Shown here: positions 34,811 to 47,066 of the stretch, piece by piece
Layout of the letters: every line of letters begins with the position of its first letter
Position numbering within the stretch: position 1 is the stretch's first letter
Assembly: GCA_001986395.2 (NCBI GenBank)
Contig: MQVO02000010.1
Span: 1-64,000 of the forward strand
Direction of reading: 5' to 3'
Source of the DNA: Irpex lacteus
Taxonomy: Eukaryota > Basidiomycota > Agaricomycetes > Polyporales > Irpicaceae
Length of the DNA: 64,000 nt
Translations under genes and position numbers: made by a program
The notes under the pieces: generated by a model
Seen by the model: the letters and a program-made list of their open reading frames with translations, nothing else
What the model was told of the DNA's origin: nothing
Databases searched by the model: none

Positions 34811-35313
34811 TGATGATCCCAGCTTTAGTGCGGCCGTCAGACATCGGGTCAACATTTCTAGGCAGGACATATACCCTCTTTGGACCCTCGGACGGCCTAA
34901 GGAGCTTATGTTCGTCGTAACCACCGTCCGCAGCTTGCGTTTGGACGTCTAATTTGCCGGAGGGTCGTCAATGTCAACAATCTCACAGATGAGACCGTAG
35001 ACAGATTGCAACATGATCTACGTAAGTTGTAATTGTTTTCGCGCCAAGTACTGTATGTAATGGGTAGTGCTTACTTATCAAGGGTACCGCCATGCGTCCG
35101 GAAATCCAGATAGGAAGTGTCGCTCAAGATTGAGGAAACAAGTCACCTCAGGCCGCTGTTCAAAATGTTATTCGACTTAGTCGACTCATACTAGAGGCAA
35201 AGTGCAGAGGGAGCTCAGAGTTCTACTAAACGTGCGAGAATGGCTGGAGATGGTGGTTCGCATATAGGACATAATATTTGCAAAGATACGGAGGTAACGG
35301 GGGCTAAGAGCGA
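34811..35313. other. Spacer between MITE array and inverted copy
   Basis: About 500 bp of unique-looking sequence, no gene or repeat seen. Confidence 0.45.
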
Positions 35314-35321
35314 GCTAAGCA

Positions 35322-35580
35322 AGGTACTTCCTCATGGCCAGGGGTGAGGTACTTCCTCATGGCCAGGGGTGGACCTAACTGGGTCCCTTGGGTCCTGGCC
35401 CGACCTAAGCTGGCGCCCCCTATAGAGCACCTAACTGGTGCACGTGCGGGCGCCTGTATCGCCCCAGCCAGGGAGGACTACTTTAACAGGTAAGTTTGAC
35501 CCCTGGCACCCCTGGCCTTAGATCCAAATTTCGCGGGGGGCCCGCCTTCGGCGGGCACCCCTTGCCATGACCCAATTTTC
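35322..35580 (-). mobile_element. Single inverted MITE copy with 8-bp target duplication
   Basis: The reverse complement of the array unit, with the 25-base terminal segment AGGTACTTCCTCATGGCC... present twice in direct repeat (35322-35346 and the next 25 bases). It is flanked by GCTAAGCA at 35314-35321 and 35581-35588. Its ends match the array ends exactly, which defines the element borders independently. Confidence 0.88.
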
Positions 35581-35588
35581 GCTAAGCA

Positions 35589-36342
35589 GGACTTAGCAGG
35601 TGGCACCAGTTAAGCGCCTGAAATGAAGCTTGACCACAAACGTACAGGAGTGCGACAACTGCGACTCCCGATACCGACTGGGCGTCGCATTTCCCGCATT
35701 ACATCGCCCAGACCACGTAACATGTAGAATGCGACGCCAAGGCGAGCCGATAAGGTGTCTGTCACCCCCAATCAAGTAGGGAAACCGAGGACATCGCGTT
35801 TCTTGGAGAGAGGCGCATTGGAGAGCTTCTAGGCAGCAGAAGTCGACGATGGCAGCGTTATGAGTTCATAGATGTCTCGCCGTGAGTGCCGGGCGTGTCT
35901 GCTCAGCGATGAGGTGCGTTAACATGGCCACGTGTATTGATCTGCAGGATTTCTAGGGCCTCGAGGTAGACGGCCACTGCGAGGACGTCATGACTGAATT
36001 ATAATCTCTGCACGGCGTCCGATTGATCATCCACGTTCTGCAGGGAAGCCTGGAAATGCTCAAGGTGCCGAACACTTGGAGCGAGATCACTCTCGTCGTT
36101 TATTGGTGCAATCAACAAACCCACCATTGTCCGCCGTGCCGACCTCACTTGTATCGGGCGGCCTCATCGGAATGTTGCAATCCGGCCATGGCCACCAAAC
36201 AATGCCTCCCTGACCATTCCCTTTAGCGTCACTGCTACCCATCATCCCATCATTCTGTCCGCATATTTCTATCCTCCCTTTGCCACTCTTATCCTCCGTT
36301 CGCCCCCCTCCCCCTTCAACGCGACCCCTACGAAAGCTTGCC
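35589..36342. other. Intergenic, promoter of the PriA-like gene
   Basis: 754 bp without a supported gene. The last 100 bases are C/T-rich, as in many strongly expressed fungal promoters. Confidence 0.5.
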
Positions 36343-37251
36343 ATGCGCCCCGCCACCATGCTCTTCCACGTGCTTGCCCTCGTTGCACTCGCTGTCATCC
36401 CTTCTGCGATGGCCATCCCAGCTGTGGCCGCACGCGATGCTTCACCCGTAGAACGCAGAGGAGGCGTCCCCTCTCCCTACTACGGCCGTCGCGCCCCAGC
36501 ACCCTCCGGCTACTACAAGCGTGAGGCCGCTCCAGTGCCCTCTGGCTATTACAAGCGCGAGGCTGCTCCCGTACCCTCTGGTTACTACAAGCGTGAGGCC
36601 GCTCCAGTTCCCTCTGGTTACTACAAGCGGGAGGCTGCCCCAGTACCCTCCGGCTACTACAAGCGTGCGCCCGCCCCCGCCCCCTCTGGCTACCGCAAGC
36701 GTGACGAACCCCAGCAACAACCCATTACCGGCGAAAAGTCGATCTCCCAGTACCTCTGCCCGCGGCCCATGCGCGCGTGCCCCGTTTCACCTCAGTCGTC
36801 GCCCATTACCGTGGAGCAGTTGATTCAGGAGGGGTTCGAGTGTGTAGACGATCGCGAGGATCTGACGTCGTGCGGTGGCTGCGGTCTGTCCGATTCAAAG
36901 TGAGTATTGCATATCTTGTATCGCGCGCGCACTCTTTCCTATTTCCCTACTGTCCCGATGCTCGTTTGCATCGCGCCTCCCCTTGGCGTTTCACGTCTTG
37001 GGAGTATCGCCCGGTCGATCGTCAATTTGACGTTCTGGGCTGGGGGCAATCTTGGACGATCCTCGGTGGCTCGCGCCATTAGCCTAACATGTCTTATTGA
37101 CTGTTGCTGATCCCGCTACTCATTCAGGTACGACTGCACTACGATTGAGGGCGCCGTGGGCGTGTCTTGCATCGTCGGTGCATGCCGCGTCGACACTTGC
37201 GCGCAAGGATACGCCCTCGCGCTTGACGGCAAGACTTGTCTCAAGGTCTAG
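36343..37251 (+). CDS. PriA/CPL1-like secreted protein with Kex2-processed peptide repeats
   Basis: Two exons, 36343-36899 and 37128-37251, 226 aa. A second ATG at 36358 has a perfect GCCACCATG context and could be the real start. Signal peptide: MLFHVLALVALAVIPSAMA. Then four repeats EAAPVPSGYYKR, preceded by APAPSGYYKR and followed by APAPAPSGYRKR. Each ends in Lys-Arg, the Kex2 site, and the next begins Glu-Ala, a Ste13 dipeptidase target, as in alpha-factor precursors. The C-terminal half has the Cys pattern of PriA/CPL1 domains (YLCPRPMRACPV, GFECVDDREDLTSCGGC, YDCTTIEGAVGVSCIVGACR, CAQGYALALDGKTCL). PriA was described from mushroom primordia. The likely product is small secreted peptides plus a cysteine-rich extracellular domain. 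Repeats differ at synonymous sites, so selection keeps the peptide. Confidence 0.85.
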
Positions 37252-40200
37252 TCTTTCCCCTCCCTTCCCCTTCCCTCCCCCTTTTGCATACGAAATCGAA
37301 TGTCCCCGCGAGATTGCCATGACGAGACCCGTATCATGATCCCTAGACTACCGCTTGCCTTCTCTATATGCCTGCTCCCTCTCTCCAACGAACGTTATAC
37401 GATAACGACGACTATTTGATACTATATACGTTGTGTTTGCTTTCCTTTGTATCGGACTTTGCTATAGCCAGTATCGTTATCCCCCCTCACCCCCTCCCTG
37501 CCCGCTACACCCGCACCTCCTTCCCCGTCATCTTCCCCGCCTTACCCTTCCAGCTTCACTTCCCCTTTCCTCTCTTCGTCTTCTAACTCCCTCCATCGCC
37601 TCCCCCCCACATCATCTCGGACTCCCCTATATGCACGCTCTCTTCCCTTTTGAGCTTGTTTGAGCCCTCCGATATCTGCTCCGACGCCGGCTTGTCATAG
37701 ATACTCTCGCTTCCCTTGCAGTAGTAATATTACTACTGTGCTTTGTAGCGAAGAACAAGTTTGCGCCGGTTCTGTCCATGCTTACGAATATTCTGTGTAC
37801 AATAGTAGAATTCTGTTGTATCGAAACAACGTCGCCTCCTGCATCCCGCGTCCGTCGTTCGAACGTCACCGCACCCTCTTGGCAGGCTATTCGCATCCGT
37901 ACTAATTACTTCACTGTCGACGTCGGCGGTGCCGACGTGAACGACTTCGCGTCCGAGTGGACGAGAACACGCAATTAAAAGGGTTAATTATTCCGAGTCG
38001 TCAACTACTACTGTAGGGACTACAGTCACCCTCGAACCACGCCGCATACCGTTTGTGGCCAGCGACGTCGACCGGAATCTCACATGCAGATCTACTTGAA
38101 ATAGGTATACGCATCCCAGGGTGTGCTATAAACCTTCAAGTTACACATGGACAAGTGATAATACTCTCGTAATCAACTCGTAACAGCGCACGCGCAGTCG
38201 AGTCCACACCACCGATGCGCTCAATATCTGTGTCACGGTAGTACGACGCCTGTGGCCATGATACCTACGTACAACTTCTCGATCGCAGCTTGTGACTTCC
38301 CCTTGCTATCTACACGCTCATCTTCGAATTCGTTCTGATTCCAGAGGCCCATGGCCAGTAATCGGAGGTTGCACCATAGAAGCGCACACGTTATTCTCGT
38401 CCCGACCGACCCGCCGAACATCTGTGACCGCTGCAATCGTAGACTGCGTGCTGATATAGATAGTTTGATACAGTTAATTTAGAAGTGGAGCAGCAAGGAA
38501 GCCCTTCATCACAGAAGTGTACGTACCTCGTAAAATGAATTTCATCGTAGGGTACGTATACTTCATTATTGGGTAACGGGTGCCTGTGGAAAGCCTGAGG
38601 ATCACAGGTACGTATGTCGAGATGATACTGCTCTATATTAGTTGGGAGCTTCGCCAGGGGAGCGATGCTGAATTATATTTTGAAATCGCGAGAGTGTGAA
38701 GATCTGTACATTGCTTTCGGGAGTTAGAGCACTGCGTAGGTGCATACATAGAGGAAAGCCGGGAATGTAATCAAATACCCTCAGAGTTCTGAGAAGACGG
38801 CGGGGCGCCCTTGAGCGTGTGTGGATTGTATAACTGTCGTCATCGGTCCTGGACGCGCAAACTGTAAACATCCCATGAGCGGGTCTCTATCGCTGTAGGA
38901 AACATATATAATATGCCGAACTGCTTACTTACCAGCCGTTGGCAGACCCAGCTGGGGATGTGGAGCAGGAAGCTCTTCTGCTCGCGATCTAGGAACGGAG
39001 CGCTCTTCTGAGTTGTGAGAAGAAGATCTTGATGGTCACAGATGCAAGGTTGAAGAAGTCATGTAGAAGGTTGACTGGTCACTGCGAGGTCACTGGAGGC
39101 TATAGCTCTGGAAAAGCATACGGTCCCGAGCCACAAGCTACCGACAAATGTGGGTCATTGCAGGTGGTGACTATCGATAACGCGATAGGCGTGTACGCGC
39201 GAGGTCTGTTTAGAGATTGCCACAGGGATTGAATATTGAGCGTTCAGATTACCTTCAGGAATCCCTTGGCTGAGCAGATACTGTTACGACAGGTTTGCTT
39301 CTGCGAGTGCGTATTGGCAGATAGACGATGTCGGATGGTATTGCGGTGGGATTTTGATGTGACTGGCTCGGCCATGCAAGGTCTCTAACCTGGGTCTGCC
39401 TGGCGACTCGCTGGTATAAATCTTGGAACCCCGACGCAGCCCGTCTGGAATGATAGAAATTGAACTCACTGCTTCTACACGCCCGGTGAAGTCATTTTTC
39501 AGGCTTCTGGCGGGCGGATTGGCAGATGCGGGGGATCGTGGCCACAGTACGCCGACGCGGCTCGCAAGCGAATTTGGCGGGCTCCGCGCTGTAGCCAGCA
39601 GTCGATGAAGTCATCATCCGAGTCCTTTAGTCCCCTGAAAGAGTCACTGTCAGGAATAATACACGATCGGTTGGGCGACAGTGTCAGAACCTGTCAAGGC
39701 ACGTCAGAAGCACACCCACCTGTCAATATGATCGGGTACATGTTACTCGAAGATAGACACCCAAGGATAGTAGTAATCGACGTACCTCTCCTAGACTTCA
39801 AGCGCAGGAAGTCCATTCAATGAGAGAGAAGACGCCTCTCCCAGCTTCCTGGGGCCGGGTGCAATGGCGATTGCATTGAGTTTCGATGTTCGTCAGAGTT
39901 TGTGCATTGTTGATCCCGCCGGCAGGACAAGGCGTAATGAGGCACGCTGCAGTGGGCTGTAAACTCAAGCTCAAGGTTATTCAGCGCCCTGTGGCCACTG
40001 GTCGGCGGCAGCCTGAGCACATCTGGTACCCTGTAACTGCCACTCTAGGCCCGGAGTCTTCAACAAGTTGAATGTTTCCAAGGGCGACCGTTCCCCGCCG
40101 ACAGTAAGCTAGTCAGCTTGGACGCCGATAATGTCAGAGCCAGACGTATGGAAGCTGTTAGAGTGGAGAACGTTTGGCAGGCGATGGAAGGAACTCTATA

Positions 40201-41699
40201 AGCCAGTGGATTACTGGATTTGGGAGGTGCTGAGCTTCAGCTTCATTGGGTCGTTCGGGAATTGCGAGGCAGGAAAGATGACTCACCGTGGAAGAGATCT
40301 AGGGGAAGGCGGGACGAGTGACAGCACGATAGCAAAGAAGTCCCGAATTTGACCGGGGATCTCGAGTTGTTGACTTCTTGGTGATTCGATTGGCCAGCTG
40401 AGGACTGCGTGTACAGGGTGTCTCGGATGCGGGGCCTTACTACAGCGGTAGCGGGCCGTTATTGCTGCATTCACAGTCAAAGGACGTGCCAGGCGAGATT
40501 ATACAACAGATGGTGTAATGATCCTCTGTATTCTCTATATGGGCCGTGTAAGTAGTATGCACGAATGTCGGGGACCATAATCAGAGCTTACCCACTTATG
40601 CAAGATGGTAAAGAAATCTCAATATGCATGATACCATTTTGATATGCGGAAGGCTAGCTCTCGAACGTGATTGCACGTCTCCAATCTACAAACAAACAGA
40701 CAGAGTGTTAGCATAAGTATTACGACGGCGGATTATAGGAAGGATACCGACCGATGCAGCCCATATGACAGGGAGCGCCGCGCAAAGAGGGTTAACGAGG
40801 AACGTGTGGAACAGTACCTCACCAATTCCACTCCGATCGTCGGGGAAGTATGAGAGTATCTATGATTTGGGCTGTGTGAGGATGTGCAGTATTTACCGGT
40901 AATTGTCTTGCCTGTTATCTTTGGAACCGCAGGCTGGCTCGTCGAGAACTGGATAGTATGTGTGTTTTGATCTATCATCATCCGTCAAGTCCGTCGAATG
41001 TGCGTCGCCTTCGTAGTCGTACGGTGTCTCCCCCGCTGGCTCCTGTGCGAGGTTCCTACGACATAAGTAGATCAGCGACACGTCTGAGTGTTCAAGCTAA
41101 GTATACAAATAAAACCACATACCCAGTTCTCCTTACACTCTCGCTTGGAGACAAAGTCTCTATACCTTGTATGCCAGTCCTATGAACGCACCACAACGAT
41201 CATACGCATAATATTGACGAAATTACAGCACGTCGAGTCGGGTCATATCCTTCAAGAGTTCAGTATCATGTTAGAGAGCCAGTGCTATCTTGAAGAAAAC
41301 GATTAGCTGCAGGGCAGCTCACTGACGTGATCGTGCAGCATTTTTGGAGGACATAGCGCAACTGAGAAAGTAGTGATAGCTGAAACAAAACTGAGTTAGC
41401 AACAGAGAGCGCCGGCGGGAGGTTTGAATCGCGAGGACGTACGGTGAAGAGAATAGATATTATAGCTATTGTGCAACCCAGACACTGTAGAGCGTTCAGA
41501 GAAAAGGATTGAATCGATATGTTGTACGTTGGCTCGGAGCACCAGATGTCGCAGATGTCACGTTTTGATCCGGAGCCAAAAGGCGGATCAAAGCTTATTT
41601 CAGTGGATTGGAACATTGAAATACGAATTCGGTGCTCCAAGCATTATTCGTCACGGCTGACAACTTGCTTCGTATTGTTCGATGCAACTGTCCACAGTA
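37252..41699. other. Gene-poor 4.4 kb region
   Basis: Starts with a pyrimidine-rich 3' flank of the PriA-like gene (37252-37620). Only short frames follow. Two minus-strand ones (38233-38436 and 41266-41640) are the longest but match nothing I recognise and lack splice logic. A 20-bp perfect palindrome is at 37719-37738. It may hold decayed genes or non-coding transcripts. Confidence 0.5.
37719..37738. repeat. 20-bp perfect palindrome
   Basis: CAGTAGTAATATTACTACTG equals its own reverse complement. Its function is unknown; it could be a dimeric factor site or a chance AT-rich palindrome. Confidence 0.7.
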
Positions 41700-43475
41700 C
41701 TAGAAGACGCCTTGCGCCCTCAGTAAACTGAGAGCAGCGTCGCGGTCGTCATTGACCCCATGATGCCATATGTACTCCCATAGCCCCTCGAAATCACGAC
41801 GGAAGCCTTCAGCAGTATCATTACCGCTTTCTCCATGGCCTTCGTATATGCGACCTGCGCGCTGAGTTGCCTCCCAGACTGCATGAGCCCTCGGGCGGCG
41901 AACCGCATCATAGGCTTTCAGAACGTCCTATCAAGTAGTAACGGGTTCGTCAACCCGATTACTGCGATACTGACGCACAAACTTACCTCAACATTTGATT
42001 TCGTGGTTCGGGGATCGCTGAGTAGCTGAGCTAACAGATATGCGTCTTCAATACCTTGACCAGCTCCGGCACCCAGGTGAGGCGCCATCGCATGCGCCTA
42101 TATTAACTAGTAAGTTAGGGCCGCTGATTCTGAAACGTCTAAAGACTCACAGCGTCTCCAAGCAAGGCAATCCTTCCTTTCACGTATGTCTCCAAATGAG
42201 GATACAAGGGTTCCACAGACCATCTGTTGAGGGTTTCGGCACTACCCAGCACGGCCTGAACCTCGCTCCCCCACTCTTCAAAATCTTTAAGTAGTTCTTC
42301 TTTTGTTACCTGTACGACCCGAGGCGCATCGTCGGCCAGATTAGCTTCTCCGACGCCAATGGAGTGGTTAATTATAGCGGCCGAAATATTGATCTGCGGA
42401 GATCGTTGAGCGTATGTACTTCTTGCATGACTCGACGCGCGGTACGTACCACGTTTCCATCGGCCACAGGCACCAGCACCGCATGCTAGTATGTTATTAA
42501 TGATGTTTTTCTTCCTATCAACGGTGCGAGAATCGTTACCTTATTCTTGCCCGTGAAGAAGCAAACGTGTTTCATTATATCGGTCTTCAGCCCTGCTTGC
42601 TTGGCAGGCCCCGAAGGCGCAAGTGCACGGTAATATTCGACGTTAGCATACGCGACGTCCTTCTTGGGATCGTGGCCAGTGACTAGATCGCGGCCTGCAC
42701 CTCTGATTCCACTCGCTAACAAGACTACATCGGCTTCAGTTGACGTGCCGTCAGTAAAGTGGACGACCTGTTGGCCTGGCTGAGATACGGATTGTGTAGC
42801 CGTCGTGAAGCGCTTGTTAAGATGCACGAGCTTCGGGTCTACATGCTCTATCAGGGAGTCTAGGAATGTAGACCTATGTTTAGGATAACATACTTAGTAG
42901 GCGTAAATTATAGTAGTGCATTAACAAATGCTGACCTGGTTACACCGAAGCTTCCTCCTGTAGTTCCAGGTTTCACCTAGTAGCGAGGTGAGAACCTCCA
43001 CTCATACTGGAATTAGACATGCCTCGTAAAGCTCTTTATGATCTCCCTCCCCTGAGTAGAACGTCGCCGTATGGTATCTCGCCTCATAAGGCAAGTTAGC
43101 TTTGGATAATAGCGTGCCCAGCACGCCTAGTTCTTCCAATACGTTCGATGTATTGTGACCTGATAGTACAGATTTGAGCAGACTGTGGATAACAATGGTG
43201 GCCTAGGACTGGACTTGGAGAAACCCACCGATACCAATCGCTGCTCCAACCTCGCCAAATTTCGCCTACGTGTCCATGCGGATAAGTCAATGACGTGTCC
43301 GACATAAAATCTGACATATTCTACGCACCGCTCCTTCGTACAGATGGGCCTCTATACCAAACTTCTTCAGCGCCACCAAACACACCAGTCCACATACGCC
43401 ACCTCCGATGATTACGACCTTTAGATCATTAGGAGGGTTGGTGGAAGTTCGGGATTGAGACTCTGGAGAAGACAT
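41700..43475 (-). CDS. FAD-dependent monooxygenase, salicylate-hydroxylase-like
   Basis: ATG at 43475 (MSSPESQSRTSTNPPND), stop at 41700-41702, about 450 aa in roughly eight exons. The N-terminal Rossmann motif is VVIIGGGVCGLVCLVALKKF (GxGxxG with Glu ending the second strand). The middle part has GGSFGVTRSTFLDSLIEHV, KLVHLNKRFTT and ADVVLLASGIRG. The second FAD motif is AMAPHLGAGAGQGIEDAYLL. The C-terminus is DVLKAYDAVRRPRAHAVWEA. This is the class A flavin monooxygenase pattern; such enzymes hydroxylate aromatic acids using NAD(P)H and O2. The substrate is unknown. Confidence 0.85.
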
Positions 43476-45597
43476 TGCGTAAATCAAGGTTAGCTAGTGG
43501 TGCATAGGTAATCACCTCGCTATGTAGTATATATATCAGAGCATCCATCATTCATAGCTCCTACCACTTGTGCCTGTTCTATCCAACGACCCGCAGGGTC
43601 TACGCGGGGTACCGGTAAAAAGGCAGCATTGGTCGTGGATAGTCGTGGCCGTCGGGGATTTTAGTGACAACGCTGACGTTCAACGGCTGGTAGCCGGCAT
43701 GTGCACCGAATTCGGAGAGCCGTGGTAAGATGGCATATACATTCCTGCAATGCTATCGACAGCTGAGGCGATGGAAACTGACACACATGACGTTCCTCAT
43801 TTGATGAAGCAACGCGATGGTCGGAAGAGAGCACGCGATGGAAAGTCAACGGCTACATCCGTACTGTTAGTAGTCGAATGAGTAGCAAAAGGCTCTCATT
43901 ACGCACCAAACGGCAGCCCGTGACATTGGAAGGCCTGCCAAGGAACCTAGAAGCCGTTATTGTTATGCATATATACACGCTAGAACCGTGAATATACATA
44001 TGCTTGGGATAAAAAGGTAAGCTTGATGTGTATGCGGAAGACAGACCTCGCTTAGAATTCCGAGTTTCCGCGGCAACCGTGGCGAACTCTGCATAGGATC
44101 AATACATAAATCACTTTCCATGCCACAATGAATTTGATCCGATCATAAAAGTAAAAGTACGCCGCAATTGTGCTCACAAGTACCCCTATCGGTTGGTATC
44201 TGGTGTATATCTATCAGTAAGTACTGTATAATGCAGAGAGAGCAAGATATTTACGGTGAAAAGACCCGTTGAAGCGCATCCGTGCAAGACATATGCATTC
44301 CAATGAGCTACCAACGTTCGTTATCCCAAAGGGCCCACCGTGAATACAGACAGTCGTCAGGATACTCTCCAGGCCAGCGAGGCATACAACTGGGCATTCA
44401 ATCTCTCAGAAATTGAGCTCAAATGCTTCTGTATAACTGGCATCTTTGAGTCTAGTCAGAAGAATACTAAGCCTGAGGGAGTGGCGTAAGTCGCGGAAGA
44501 AGCCGATATGCCTTCCTCTTCAGGCAGCGGACTTTGAAAAGCGGAGGCATTAATTTCGGCGCCGCGGCGGCACCGACGACAAATCTCATTGAAGGCCGTC
44601 CTTCGATAACAAATAATGGCTGAAGTCGTGCATGGATGATTTGCAAAGGGTCGCTGTAGAGTGCACGTCGACACAGCCTGCGAACAGAAGATTAGATTGT
44701 TGACAGAATCTCCAGGAACCGTTCCTCGGGGAGTCGTTATCATGAGCTTGTTGGCCAAATGATCTCCACTCATCCAGGGACGGATGCAAATCCACGACAT
44801 ATCAGTGTTTGGTCCCGCTCACAACTCTTCCTCCTCAACCGCTCTCTACATGTCTCTACTGGATCGTTCTCTGGGCAGTGCTCGATCCCTCTGGCCTGTG
44901 AACAACGGTGTCTATACTGATGAACAATGAGAACAGCCGCCCAAGCGAGGTGGTCCGATTCCTTGTTTATTCGTGGGTTTACCGCGCTCGGCCCTTCGTG
45001 TCAACTCGGTTACTCATGCAGATGAGCCCACTCTCCCTCTCACAAACAACTCTCTGCCCACAATCAGTCAGCCCACAAATATTGTCAGAGAATAATGTCC
45101 TGCTAGCCGTCACCGGCGATCTCAAAAGGAACATCGACTGCTTGACCACAAAGACTTCTTTCATCTGCGCCGCAATCCTCAGTTTGTGGTGGCCACGCCT
45201 GCTCTGTGCCACAGCCTACTCTCGATCTCTCGTTCACTTTCTGGTCGGCATCCGCACGACTTCCTGCACGAATACGGCAGGCGGCACTGCTGCATTGGGA
45301 TCCTGCCCGCCATCGGTCTTTAGCCTTTTTTGGCCATCATCCCGACCTTCTCTCCTTCCCGCCTCTTTCGGCGTACGGGGCTGACAATGAGCGGATGCTG
45401 ACCCACATTGTCGATCCACAAAGAGGCTTACCAGATCAATCGTATAAATACAACTAGGGATTCTACACACCAAATTCAAGTATTGCTCTCTTTGCCACTC
45501 CCATCCGTCGAAGACTTTGTGAACGGAACTCCATAGCACTGTTTTGGAGAACTCGGAGTATAAACCAGAGCAACACCACAAACGCCACACTTACATT
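43476..45597. other. Intergenic, 2.1 kb
   Basis: Divergent region between the monooxygenase and the next gene. Frames at 44456-44800 (minus) and 44908-45384 (plus) are open by chance as far as I can tell: no start context, no domain, no splice sites. Confidence 0.5.
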
Positions 45598-47066
45598 ATG
45601 CAACAATTTGCTTTGAACCTCCTCGTCAATTTGGTCACCATTGTTATTAGCTCAGTTGGGTTTACTCTAGTGCGTGTTCTTACACCTATCATACGGATTT
45701 GAGCTGATGTTCTCTTCTTTCATTTTCACTCAGAGCGTCATAGCTCATTGTCTCGCCGGGATGCTACCTTTCGTCAACGTGTCAAAGGCGCAGGTCATTC
45801 ACACATCTTCTCTCACAGTCGTCGCAGCATCTCTGCCGTCCTCCGAAGAATCATCTGCGCAGCCCGTAGTCTCTCTACAAGTTGGCGGAGCGCAGGTCAA
45901 CTTCCGGACATCTATGGTCACGGCGCTACAGCAACAACGCAAGGCTCGCAGGGCCTCCTTACCGCCACAGCCTGCGTCCGCACCTTCAACAGACTATGTA
46001 GAGAGCTCAGTCGGCCAATCATCCCCTACATTACCGATTGAGGATTCAGTAACGGAGCCTGCTTCTGAAACAGTGTCGTCAGCTGAGGATGAGAAGGACT
46101 CCTCGTCGAGAAGGTCGTCCCTGACACAACGAATCGTACCACAGGTTTTCCGCAGGCGAACGACCAACAACGTCCAGTCCGTGGCCGGTCCTTCAAATCC
46201 CAAGCAGCGTCCAAGTACAAGTCCGTCAACTTCCGGTCGCAATGTGTCAATATCACCGCGACTCAGGGGGTTGTCGTTGAAGAGGGAGCCGGAGAGTCCT
46301 GCAGATGCGCATGGGAGGATACCATACGTGCCAAACTCGAATGCAGGAGAGACGTTCCAGACGGGATTCGTGAATCCATTCAAGGGGAAGGGGAAGAGTC
46401 GTGAGTTTACCTCCTCGATTTCACAAGCGGGATATAACTGATAGTGTGCGAATAGCCTCACCCTCACCAGTGTCAACACCGCACAAGACAACCTTCGCCC
46501 TTCCTGAAGTACCTCCATCGAAGTCTCCCAGACGGCCACCTCTAACGTCTATGCCTACCCCGTCCCCCCAACACAAACGTCATCGCTCTCTCGCATCCTA
46601 CATCACCTCCGCCATTCGTCCCTCTCGCCCCTCTCCCCAACGCCTCGCCTCCGAACCCAACTCTCGAAGTTCATCTCCCCGTCGTCGAAGTTTCGGGCTA
46701 AGCATCGGGATATCGCCGTACTCTTCCTCCTCCTCAGCATCCTCTTCATCCCGCTCTCGGCGATCGTTCTCGTTCTCCTCGCTCAGTTCTTCAGCAGAGG
46801 GAGATAGATCGAGAGACGCAATGCCGAGGACACAGCCGTATGGGTATCCGTATTTTGCGCCGATGCCTGTGCCGAGTTCGCCCACGCTGTCGAGGCCGGG
46901 TATGCACAGGGCAGGAAGTAGTGGGAGTGGGAGTGGGCTAAGAAACGCGAGGACACCGCCTGTGATGGACGTGAAGCCGATCTTTGAAGATGAGGGGGAT
47001 GAGGGTGGCTTGGACGATGGACTAGGGTTGGAGTTTGGGGAGATACGGGTGGGAGAGGGGTGGTGA
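45598..47066 (+). CDS. Ser/Pro/Arg-rich protein with N-terminal hydrophobic helix, unknown function
   Basis: ATG 45598 starts MQQFALNLLVNLVTIVISSV, joined by an intron of about 65 bp to SVIAHCLAGMLPFVN. This gives one hydrophobic N-terminal segment (signal anchor or one membrane helix). A second short intron near 46400-46455 links KGKGKS to a region rich in Ser, Pro and Arg (SSSPRRRSFGLSIGISPYSS). It ends with an acidic tail (FEDEGDEGGLDDGLGLEFGE) and stop at 47064-47066. About 440 aa, mostly disordered. No domain recognised. It could be a membrane-tethered regulatory protein with many phosphorylation sites. Confidence 0.65.

Noticed and set aside
34656..34952. Small open frames across the MITE array edge
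   Set aside because: They lie over repeat units and their borders on both strands; no codon or domain evidence.
38233..38871. Two minus-strand frames considered as exons of one gene
   Set aside because: Could not join them with plausible splice sites and recognise no family.
41266..41640. 124-codon minus frame near the monooxygenase gene
   Set aside because: No recognisable motif and no intron signals linking it to the neighbour.
44908..45384. 158-codon plus frame before the Ser-rich gene
   Set aside because: No domain, weak start, no splice link to the 45598 gene.
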